A DNA stretch of 13,722 bases from Berkiella sp964606325 (GTDB lineage Bacteria > Pseudomonadota > Gammaproteobacteria > Berkiellales > Berkiellaceae): assembly GCA_964606325.1 (NCBI GenBank), contig CAZSGE010000067.1, positions 1-13,722 on the forward strand, in the 5' to 3' direction. The notes under the pieces were generated by a model. It was not told where the DNA came from, did no database searches, and saw nothing but the letters and a program-made list of their open reading frames with translations. The translations under genes and the position numbers were made by a program. Of the stretch, positions 1 to 6,566 are shown in pieces (position 1 is the first letter of the stretch; each line of letters begins with the position of its first letter).

Positions 1-53
<53 letters not shown>

Positions 54-70
54 GCCATTTGTAGTTAATA

Positions 71-91
71 GGCCCCGTAAGGGGTTTTTTT
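71..91 (+). terminator. Terminator-like hairpin after tRNA-fMet
   Basis: CCCC (73-76) pairs with GGGG (81-84) around a GTAA loop, followed directly by seven Ts. The stem can extend by G-T wobbles at 71-72. The stem is short but GC-rich and well placed to end the tRNA transcript. Confidence 0.7.
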
Positions 92-115
92 ATGATGGGT
101 GGCAAGAATAAAAAG

Positions 116-143
116 AAGTGGGCATTGCCCACTTTTTTGTTTT
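116..143 (+). terminator. Second terminator-like hairpin, just upstream of rimP
   Basis: AAGTGGGC (116-123) pairs perfectly with GCCCACTT (127-134) around a 3-base ATT loop, followed by a T-rich tract. An A-run precedes the stem, so it could also work on the other strand. It ends only about 18 bases before the rimP start. That leaves no room for a promoter between, so the operon must be fed by readthrough or by a promoter upstream of this hairpin. Confidence 0.75.
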
Positions 144-160
144 ATTAAACGGAAATTGTG

Positions 161-649
161 ATGCGTCGACAAGATAAATGGCAGGAAATCATCCAGCCGA
201 TTCTAATGGACACACCATTTGAATTAGTGGGTGTTGAATGCGTGGGCGGTGGTAGACATACGGTAGTTCGTATATTTATTGATAAACAACCCGGCGGCAT
301 AACGATTGATGAAATTGCACAATTAAGTCGTCAAATTGGTGTGGTTTTTGATGTGAATGAGCCAATTAAAGGCAATTATACATTAGAAGTTTCTTCTCCA
401 GGATTGGAGCGACCCTTGTTTACTGCTGCACATTTTGCGCAGCAAATTGGGCAAAAGGTTTTTATTAAATCCAGTATGATGATAGAAAATCGGCAAAATT
501 TTAAAGGAATTTTGCTTTCGAGTAATGAAAATAGCGTAGTAGTCGATGTCGATGGGAAAGAATATTCATTTCATTACGACGATATCGAAAAAGCAAAAGT
601 GTTACCTGATATTAAAATTGCGAACGGCAAGAAAGAGGCAACAGAATGA
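161..649 (+). CDS. rimP: Ribosome maturation factor RimP
   Basis: RimP acts in late assembly of the 30S subunit in the cytoplasm. The N-terminal half carries the family's pattern: a conserved start (FELVGVECVGGGRHTVVRIF), then ITIDEIAQLSRQIG and the signature LEVSSPGLERPL near residues 80-90. The C-terminal half is the small SH3-like domain. The length of 162 residues is close to the E. coli protein (about 150). A GTG at 158 directly precedes the ATG at 161. I prefer the ATG because GGAA at 151-154 then lies 6 bases upstream, against 3 for the GTG. The stop overlaps the nusA start (ATGA), so the two are translationally coupled. Confidence 0.95.
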   Translation: MRRQDKWQEIIQPILMDTPFELVGVECVGGGRHTVVRIFIDKQPGGITIDEIAQLSRQIGVVFDVNEPIKGNYTLEVSSPGLERPLFTAAHFAQQIGQKVFIKSSMMIENRQNFKGILLSSNENSVVVDVDGKEYSFHYDDIEKAKVLPDIKIANGKKEATE

Positions 650-2160
650 ATAACGAAATTCGTTTGGTAGTAGATGCCGTCTCTAATGAGAAAAATGTTC
701 CCAAGGAAATTGTTTTTGAAGCCCTTGAAGCGGCATTAGAATCGGCGAGCAAAAAGCTCTATGGGGCGAACTGGGAATTTAAAGTAGTTATTAATCGCAC
801 GACTGGCGATTATGAAACTTTTCGTACTTGGACAGTGGTTGATGAGAACACAACGAATGAGCTTGGCGAAGTTGTGGGCATGCAAAACGTTGAGGCGGAA
901 GTTTACTTAATTGACGCTGTGGATATGAAAGCAGATGCCAAAGTTGGCGATGTTATTTTAGAGCCAGTGGAATCCGTTGATTTTGGACGAATTGCAGCGC
1001 AAACGGCAAAGCAAGTCATTATGCAAAGACTGCGCGCGGCCAAACGTGATCAGATTGCAGACGAATATCGTGCTCGTATTGGCGACTTAGTTGCTGGTAC
1101 AGTTAAAAAAGTAACGCGCGATAATATCATCATTGAGTTAGGTTCTAACGCCGAAGCGCTTTTACGTCGCAGCGATATGTTGCCACGTGAAATTGTTCGT
1201 GTTGGCGATAGAGTGCGGGCTTATTTGCAAGATGTTAAGCCAGAGCTTCGTGGACCACAATTAATTGTGAGCCGCACTTGCCCTGAGATGTTGATCGAAC
1301 TTTTTAAAATTGAAGTGCCAGAAATTGGTGATGGCTTAATTGAATTAAAAGGGGCGGCACGTGATCCTGGTTCTAGGGCTAAAATTTCAGTATTAGCCAA
1401 AGATAACCGGATAGATCCTGTCGGCGCTTGTGTTGGGATGCGTGGTTCACGTGTTCAAGCAGTTTCTGGTGAATTAGGTGGCGAGCGAGTCGATATCGTA
1501 TTGTGGGATGATAATCCTGCACAGTACGTCATTAACTCAATTGCGCCTGCTGAAGTTGTTTCAATCATAATAGATGATGATGCAAAATCGATGGATGTTG
1601 TTGTCAGTGATGAACAACTTTCTGCGGCAATAGGTCGAAACGGTCAAAATATACGCCTGGCAAGCATGCTTACAGGCTGGGAGCTAAATGTGATTTCACA
1701 AAATCAGGCGCAAACGCGTGATCAAGAAGAGTTTGAAAAGTTATCACAACTTTTTGTTCAACATTTGCAAGTATCTCAAGAAATTGCAGAAAATTTAATT
1801 GAGGCTGGGTTTACCAGTATTGAAGAAATTGCCTACGTTCCAGCACAAGAATTAATGGAAGTGGAAGGTATGGATGAAGGTCTGCTAAATGTTTTGCGAC
1901 AAAAAGCAAAAGACAGCTTATTAACCAAAGCTATCGCGGAAGAAGAGCGCTTAGGAGAAAATGCACCGGCAGCAGATTTACTAGAATTAGAAGGAATGGA
2001 TAAGCATTTAGCTTATGTGTTAGCACAAAAAGGTGTTGTCACAAGAGAAGATCTAGCAGAGCAATCAATTGATGAACTGTTAGAAATCGAAGGTATGAAT
2101 GAAGAGCGTGCCGGCAAGCTGATTATGGCTGCTCGCGCTCATTGGTTCATTGAAAATTAA
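646..2160 (+). CDS. nusA: Transcription termination/antitermination factor NusA
   Basis: NusA binds RNA polymerase and nascent RNA and modulates pausing, termination and rRNA antitermination. Visible domains in order: an N-terminal RNAP-binding domain (about 1-125), an S1 domain (about 146-197, GDLVAGTVKKVTRDNIIIEL), KH1 with its GMRG loop at 264-267 and KH2 with GRNG at 330-333. Two C-terminal acidic repeats follow, each with the pattern LxEvEGMdE (about 365-425 and 440-500). Both repeats are present, as in E. coli; 504 residues fits the family. The ATG overlaps the rimP stop, and GAGG at 635-638 gives a well-spaced ribosome site. The stop TAA ends at 2160, 23 bases before the preferred infB start. 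Confidence 0.98.
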   Translation: MNNEIRLVVDAVSNEKNVPKEIVFEALEAALESASKKLYGANWEFKVVINRTTGDYETFRTWTVVDENTTNELGEVVGMQNVEAEVYLIDAVDMKADAKVGDVILEPVESVDFGRIAAQTAKQVIMQRLRAAKRDQIADEYRARIGDLVAGTVKKVTRDNIIIELGSNAEALLRRSDMLPREIVRVGDRVRAYLQDVKPELRGPQLIVSRTCPEMLIELFKIEVPEIGDGLIELKGAARDPGSRAKISVLAKDNRIDPVGACVGMRGSRVQAVSGELGGERVDIVLWDDNPAQYVINSIAPAEVVSIIIDDDAKSMDVVVSDEQLSAAIGRNGQNIRLASMLTGWELNVISQNQAQTRDQEEFEKLSQLFVQHLQVSQEIAENLIEAGFTSIEEIAYVPAQELMEVEGMDEGLLNVLRQKAKDSLLTKAIAEEERLGENAPAADLLELEGMDKHLAYVLAQKGVVTREDLAEQSIDELLEIEGMNEERAGKLIMAARAHWFIEN

Positions 2161-2173
2161 TGCAGCGACTAGC

Positions 2174-2180
2174 GGGAGGG
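2174..2180 (+). promoter_or_regulatory. Shine-Dalgarno that fixes the infB start
   Basis: The purine run GGGAGGG lies 3-4 bases before ATG 2184. The earlier in-frame ATG at 2160 overlaps the nusA stop and has no comparable site. The residues that follow 2184 (MTEVTVEEYAE) match the usual IF2 N-terminus. Confidence 0.8.
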
Positions 2181-2183
2181 CCC

Positions 2184-4733
2184 ATGACTGAGGTAACCGT
2201 TGAAGAATACGCTGAAATATTAAAAATTGCGCCTGATTTGCTTTTAAAGCAACTTGAAGGCGCGGGCGTAAATTGTGAAAAAGGTTTAAAACATCTGGTC
2301 ACGGATGAACAAAAGCAAAAGCTTCTTGATAAACTCAAGAGTGATCACGGTGATAAAGAAATTAGTGCGACGGGTGGTGTAACCCAGTTTACAGTCACAC
2401 GAGAAAGGGTTAGCGAATTAAACGTTAAAGTCCCTGGTTCTTCATCCAAAAAGACAGTAAAAGTTGTTACCAAAAAACGTCGTAAGTTTATTAAACGTGC
2501 GACGCCGCTTGAAACAGAATCAGAAGTACCACAAGACGAAACGCCTACGGAAGTTGTAGAGCCAGAACAGGTTGTTTTTGAAGAACAAGCGCAGATAGAA
2601 GAGCCTGTTGTTGAGCCTGTTGTTGAAGAAAAAGAAGAAGTTGTTGTCGAAGCACTGATAGAGCCTGTTGAAGAAGTTGCTCCTGTTGTCGATGCGCGTT
2701 CTGATAAGGCGCGTGCGCCTGTGCGCGGCAAAGTTGAAGCGCGTCCCGCTGATAAAGAAGCTGCTTCAAAGCGTGAAAGAGATGCTGCGCGTGAAAGAGA
2801 AGCAGCAAACAAAAAAGCACCTAAATCTGCTGCGCCTAAAGGCAGCAAAAAAATTCGCGATATTCAACAAGTCGATAGCGATGAATCCCGTCATGTTCGC
2901 AAAAAACGTAAGGGGCCACGCTCAAGATTTGAAGAATCAGCGAATAAGCATGCGTTTGAAAAGCCTACTGCGCCAGTCATTAAAGATGTCATTATTCCTG
3001 AAACCATCAGCGTTAGTGATTTAGCGCTAAGAATGTCGGTTAAAGCAGTTGAAGTTATCAAAGTGATGATGAAAATGGGGGCAATGGCCACCATTAACCA
3101 AGTCATTGATCAGGACACCGCAGCGTTGGTGTGTGAAGAAATGGGTCACAAAGCGGTATTGCGAAAGCAAGATTCCGTCGAAGATGCTATTGCTATCACT
3201 CACGAAGGGGAAGCGAGTCATCGCGCGCCTATTGTTACCATCATGGGGCACGTTGATCATGGTAAAACCTCACTTTTAGATTATATCCGCACTACCAAAG
3301 TGGCGGCTGGTGAAGCAGGTGGTATTACCCAGCATATTGGTGCTTACCACGTTGAAACGCCTCGCGGTATGATTACTTTCTTGGACACACCAGGCCATGC
3401 TGCATTTAGTGCTATGCGTGCTCGGGGTGCCAAATGTACCGATATCGTTGTACTTGTCGTCGCAGCTGACGATGGTGTCAAACCACAAACAATTGAAGCG
3501 ATTCAGCATGCCAAAGCAGCGTCGGTGCCTTTAGTTGTTGCTATCAATAAAGTTGATAAAGGTGGCATTGATTTAGACAGAGTCAAAAATGAACTTGTTC
3601 AACACGGTATCGTTCCTGAAGAATGGGGCGGTGACGCTATTTTGGTTCCCGTTTCTGCTAAAACAGGTCAAGGTGTCGACGATTTATTAGAAGCCATTTT
3701 ACTTCAATCTGAAGTATTGGAATTAACCGCTATTGTGGATTGTCCCGCATCAGGTTTGGTCATTGAATCACGTTTGGATAAAGGACGCGGACCCGTTGCC
3801 ACTATTTTGGTACAAAATGGAACGCTGAAAAAAGGCGATGTCATTATCACTGGCCTTCAATATGGTCGCGTGAGAATGATGATCGACGAAAGAGGCGATC
3901 AGGTTAATGAAGCCGGTCCTTCTATTCCGGTCGAAGTATTTGGTTTGTCAGGCACACCTGCTGCAGGTGATGAAATGACGGCAGTCTCTGATGAACGTAA
4001 AGCACGAGAAATTGCTTTGTTTAGACAAGGTAAATACCGTGACGTCAAACTTGCAAGACAGCAAGCCTCAAAACTTGAAGGCTTTATGGATAGAATGCAA
4101 GAAGGCGAAACAAGCCAATTAAACATTGTGCTCAAAGCTGACGTACAAGGTTCAGTTGAAGCGCTTACGGAAGTACTTGAACAACTCTCCAATGCTGATG
4201 TCACCGTTAAAATTGTGGGACGGGGTGTGGGTGGTTTGAACGAGTCTGATGTCAACTTAGCGATGGCTTCTAAGGGTATTATCGTTGGTTTTAACGTTCG
4301 TGCAGATGCTACGGCGCGTAAATTAGCTGAGCAAGAAGGCATTGAAATTCATTATTTCAGCATCATCTATGATGTGATTGATACTGTGAAAGCAGCCATT
4401 TCAGGCATGATAGGTCCTAAATTTAAAGAAGTGATTGTAGGACTGGCTCAGGTCAGAGATGTGTTTCGTTCTTCCAAGTTTGGCGCCATCGCAGGTTGTA
4501 TGGTTGTCGAAGGTACGATGAAACGTAATTTGCCTATCCGTGTTTTAAGAAATGATGTGGTCATTTATGAAGGCGCTTTAGAATCATTGCGTCGCTTTAA
4601 AGAAGATGCCAAAGAAGTACGTAATGGTATGGAATGTGGTATTGGCGTTAAAAACTATAACGACATTAAATCTGGCGATATGATTGAAGCGTTTGAGAAA
4701 GTAGAAGTAATAGCAGTACATGAGTCCAATTAA
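2184..4733 (+). CDS. infB: Translation initiation factor IF-2
   Basis: IF2 is the GTPase that brings fMet-tRNA to the 30S subunit and promotes subunit joining. From the chosen start it has 849 residues, against 890 in E. coli. The order is an N-terminal IF2_N segment, a long charged linker (about 85-265) rich in Glu/Val then Lys/Arg/Ala, a second IF2_N-like helical segment, and the G domain. G1 is GHVDHGKT at 355-362, followed by the AGGITQHIGAY switch, DTPGH, NKVDK and a SAKTG loop. The barrel domains and the C-terminal fMet-tRNA-binding domain (VKNYNDIKSGDMIEAF near the end) complete it. An upstream in-frame ATG at 2160 would add 8 residues but lacks a ribosome site. The stop TAA shares its last base with the rbfA ATG. 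Confidence 0.98.
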   Translation: MTEVTVEEYAEILKIAPDLLLKQLEGAGVNCEKGLKHLVTDEQKQKLLDKLKSDHGDKEISATGGVTQFTVTRERVSELNVKVPGSSSKKTVKVVTKKRRKFIKRATPLETESEVPQDETPTEVVEPEQVVFEEQAQIEEPVVEPVVEEKEEVVVEALIEPVEEVAPVVDARSDKARAPVRGKVEARPADKEAASKRERDAAREREAANKKAPKSAAPKGSKKIRDIQQVDSDESRHVRKKRKGPRSRFEESANKHAFEKPTAPVIKDVIIPETISVSDLALRMSVKAVEVIKVMMKMGAMATINQVIDQDTAALVCEEMGHKAVLRKQDSVEDAIAITHEGEASHRAPIVTIMGHVDHGKTSLLDYIRTTKVAAGEAGGITQHIGAYHVETPRGMITFLDTPGHAAFSAMRARGAKCTDIVVLVVAADDGVKPQTIEAIQHAKAASVPLVVAINKVDKGGIDLDRVKNELVQHGIVPEEWGGDAILVPVSAKTGQGVDDLLEAILLQSEVLELTAIVDCPASGLVIESRLDKGRGPVATILVQNGTLKKGDVIITGLQYGRVRMMIDERGDQVNEAGPSIPVEVFGLSGTPAAGDEMTAVSDERKAREIALFRQGKYRDVKLARQQASKLEGFMDRMQEGETSQLNIVLKADVQGSVEALTEVLEQLSNADVTVKIVGRGVGGLNESDVNLAMASKGIIVGFNVRADATARKLAEQEGIEIHYFSIIYDVIDTVKAAISGMIGPKFKEVIVGLAQVRDVFRSSKFGAIAGCMVVEGTMKRNLPIRVLRNDVVIYEGALESLRRFKEDAKEVRNGMECGIGVKNYNDIKSGDMIEAFEKVEVIAVHESN
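2601..2624 (+). repeat. Tandem 12-bp repeat in the infB linker
   Basis: GAGCCTGTTGTT occurs twice head to tail (2601-2612 and 2613-2624), with a partial third copy at 2661-2670. It encodes EPVV repeats in the low-complexity N-terminal linker of IF2. Such in-frame repeat units explain length variation in this part of the protein. Confidence 0.8.
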
Positions 4734-5110
4734 TGGCAAGTAGAGATTTTAATAGAACAGATCGCATAGCGGATGTTATTCAAAAGGAAATTGCGACAAT
4801 CATTCAACAGGAAATGAAAGATCCGCGAGTGAGTTTGCTCACGATTTTGAGCGTTAAAGTCTCTAAAGATTTGAACTACGCCAAAATTTATGTCAGCGTC
4901 ATGCAAGAAGAGCATGCTAAAGAGACACTTGATGCACTAAATAAAGCATCAGGTTTTTTGCGTGCTCAGCTTGCAAAGCGCGTACAACTTCGCATCATGC
5001 CAAACCTAACGTTTCTTTACGATGACACCACGATTAAAGCAAACCGCTTATCTAAACTTATCGATGAGGCACGTGCTAAAGATAAGTTGTCGCAAGACGA
5101 AGACGAATGA
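4733..5110 (+). CDS. rbfA: 30S ribosome-binding factor RbfA
   Basis: RbfA is a small KH-fold protein that binds the 30S subunit during 16S 5'-end maturation and cold adaptation. The sequence starts with the usual FNRTDRIADVIQKEIA pattern and carries the family core KDPRVSLLTILSVKVSKDLN (residues about 29-48), followed by YAKIYVSVM. A Pro-containing segment (IMPNLTFLYDDT) and a charged C-terminal tail close it. At 125 residues it is slightly shorter than the E. coli protein (133). The ATG overlaps the infB stop (TAATG) and no strong Shine-Dalgarno is seen, so translation is probably coupled to infB. Its stop overlaps the truB start. Confidence 0.96.
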   Translation: MASRDFNRTDRIADVIQKEIATIIQQEMKDPRVSLLTILSVKVSKDLNYAKIYVSVMQEEHAKETLDALNKASGFLRAQLAKRVQLRIMPNLTFLYDDTTIKANRLSKLIDEARAKDKLSQDEDE

Positions 5111-6009
5111 TCCCTCTTAATGGCATTTTACTATTAGATAAACCTTTAGGGTTATCTTCTAATGTTGCTTTACAAAAAGCCAAGCGTCTATTCAATGCTA
5201 AAAAGGCCGGTCACACTGGCAGCTTAGATCCCCTTGCAACGGGTATGTTGCCCCTATGCTTTGGTGAAGCTACCAAATACACTCGGTTCTTGTTAGAAGA
5301 AAAAAAGTGCTATCAAACAACTATCCAACTGGGTATGACCACGACTACGGGTGATGGTGAGGGTGAAGTCATAGAGCAAAAACCCATTCCTCCTTTAACC
5401 GATAAATTGTTAAGTGATATGCTGACTACTTTTACGGGGCAGCAACAGCAAATTCCACCGATGTATTCCGCATTGAAACATAATGGACAGCCGCTTTATA
5501 AGTTGGCGCGTGAAGGTAAAGAAATTGAACGCAAAGCCCGTACTATTACTATTTCTTCCTTAACAATAGATAAAGTAGAGCAAACTGAACAAGCGACTTA
5601 TCTTACCGTGACAGTTGTTTGTACCACGGGTACCTACATTCGAACACTTGCGCAAGATATGGGTAATTTTCTTGGTTGTGGCGGTTATGTCACCATGCTT
5701 CGAAGACTGTGGGTTTGGCCTTTTCAAAATGAAGCGATGATTCCCTTAGATGCTTTATATGAGCAATCAGATGAGCAGCGGATGCAAAGTTTATTACCGC
5801 TCGAAAAGATTTTGCCGCAATTATTACCCTCTATTGATTTAGCCGAGCATATGGTTGATTCATTAAACAAAGGTCAACACGTTACGGTTCAAACCCCGCA
5901 ACTTTCTGGTTGGATTGCCTTGATGACGCATCATGGTGCTTTGCTAGGTATCGGTGAGGTTATTGGGCCAAACCGAATTGCGCCAAGAAGACTCACTTCG
6001 ACAGCGTAA
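5107..6009 (+). CDS. truB: tRNA pseudouridine(55) synthase TruB
   Basis: TruB converts U55 in the T-loop of tRNAs to pseudouridine. The signature GHTGSLDPLATGMLP contains the catalytic aspartate, D41. It is preceded by the N-terminal GILLLDKPLGLSSN motif and followed by GEATKYTRF. CTTGTYIRTLAQDMG in the second half is the usual conserved segment, and the last about 60 residues correspond to the C-terminal PUA-like part. The length of 300 residues fits the E. coli-type family (314). The start is the ATG overlapping the rbfA stop (ATGA). It is the last gene of the rimP-truB string; a 275-base gap with repeats separates it from rpsO. Confidence 0.97.
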   Translation: MIPLNGILLLDKPLGLSSNVALQKAKRLFNAKKAGHTGSLDPLATGMLPLCFGEATKYTRFLLEEKKCYQTTIQLGMTTTTGDGEGEVIEQKPIPPLTDKLLSDMLTTFTGQQQQIPPMYSALKHNGQPLYKLAREGKEIERKARTITISSLTIDKVEQTEQATYLTVTVVCTTGTYIRTLAQDMGNFLGCGGYVTMLRRLWVWPFQNEAMIPLDALYEQSDEQRMQSLLPLEKILPQLLPSIDLAEHMVDSLNKGQHVTVQTPQLSGWIALMTHHGALLGIGEVIGPNRIAPRRLTSTA

Positions 6010-6017
6010 TCTCAGAG

Positions 6018-6102
6018 CCCTCACCCGGCTTCGCCACCCTCTCCCGCAAGCGGTAGAGGGTCAGAACAGATCGCAGTTCTAAGCCTCGTTCGCACAGCGA
6101 AC
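6018..6102 (+). repeat. REP-like palindromic element in the truB-rpsO gap
   Basis: Two near-identical direct units, CCCTCACCCG (6018-6027) and CCCTCTCCCG (6037-6046), precede a hairpin. In that hairpin 6036-6047 pairs with 6050-6061 over 12 positions with one mismatch and an AA turn. Two further inverted repeats follow: AGAAC/GTTCT (6063-6067 with 6076-6080) and GTTCGC/GCGAAC (6088-6093 with 6097-6102). It is much more GC-rich than its surroundings and has no T-run, so it looks like a dispersed intergenic repeat rather than a terminator. No gene is seen in 6010-6284. Confidence 0.65.
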
Positions 6103-6191
6103 CAATTTCCACTTTTGCAAACGGGAAAGCGCGTAACCGCAGGGGGATTAATCTGTGTTTTGCCTCAAAAATGCTCCCATCTTTGTATACG

Positions 6192-6202
6192 TATGATAGA
6201 AT
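6192..6202 (+). promoter_or_regulatory. Possible -10 region for rpsO
   Basis: TATGAT (6192-6197) runs into TAGAAT (6197-6202), both close to the sigma70 -10 consensus and placed upstream of the rpsO leader. No good -35 lies at 16-18 bases; TTGCCT at 6160 is too far. The assignment is weak. Confidence 0.3.
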
Positions 6203-6210
6203 CACCCCTG

Positions 6211-6238
6211 GCGGTTTCTAGGTAAACCGCTTTTATTT
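6211..6238 (+). terminator. Hairpin plus T-run in the rpsO leader
   Basis: GCGGTTT (6211-6217) pairs perfectly with AAACCGC (6224-6230) around a 6-base loop, followed by TTTTATTT. It sits about 47 bases before the rpsO start. It may end the rimP-truB transcript, or form part of a leader structure through which S15 controls its own synthesis. The sequence cannot decide between these. Confidence 0.55.
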
Positions 6239-6284
6239 GAAATTTAAATAACTTAATCAGAAGTAATCTCAAGGAGTTTATTGT

Positions 6285-6554
6285 ATGTCTCTTACTGTAC
6301 AAGCTAAGGCCCAAGTAGTTGATCAATATCAACGCTTTGCTGGCGACACCGGATCACCAGAAGTCCAGGTGGCTTTGTTAACAACGCGTATTAACTATTT
6401 AACCGAACATTTGAAAACCCACAAGAAAGACGTTCATTCACGTCAAGGGTTAATGCACTTGGTTGCGCGTCGTCGTAAGCTGCTTGATTACTTAAAATCG
6501 ACAAAATTAGATGTTTATAAGAGCTTAATTGAACGCCTAGAATTGCGTCGCTAA
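6285..6554 (+). CDS. rpsO: 30S ribosomal protein S15
   Basis: S15 is a primary 16S rRNA-binding protein of the small-subunit platform. The 89 residues equal the usual family length. The four-helix pattern is visible, with DTGSPEVQVALLTTRINYLT, HLKTHKKDVHSRQGL (including the conserved His-Lys-Lys-Asp-rich loop) and the VARRRKLLDYL helix. The start ATG has a strong AAGGAG at 6271-6276, spaced 8 bases. Its leader carries the hairpin at 6211-6238, which may serve autoregulation. Its stop codon overlaps the ribosome site of pnp, 12 bases downstream. Confidence 0.98.
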   Translation: MSLTVQAKAQVVDQYQRFAGDTGSPEVQVALLTTRINYLTEHLKTHKKDVHSRQGLMHLVARRRKLLDYLKSTKLDVYKSLIERLELRR

Positions 6555-6566
6555 AGGAAACTGCTT

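Noticed and set aside
91..96. TATGAT as the -10 of a rimP operon promoter
   Set aside because: No -35 at the right distance; the match falls in the tail of the first terminator, and the second hairpin lies downstream of it.
2160..2183. infB start at ATG 2160, adding 8 residues
   Set aside because: The ATG overlaps the nusA stop and has no Shine-Dalgarno, while 2184 has GGGAGGG and the usual IF2 N-terminus.
2345..2848. Minus-strand Ser/Thr/Ala-rich ORF inside infB
   Set aside because: It is the antisense of the low-complexity IF2 linker, with biased composition and no start signal.
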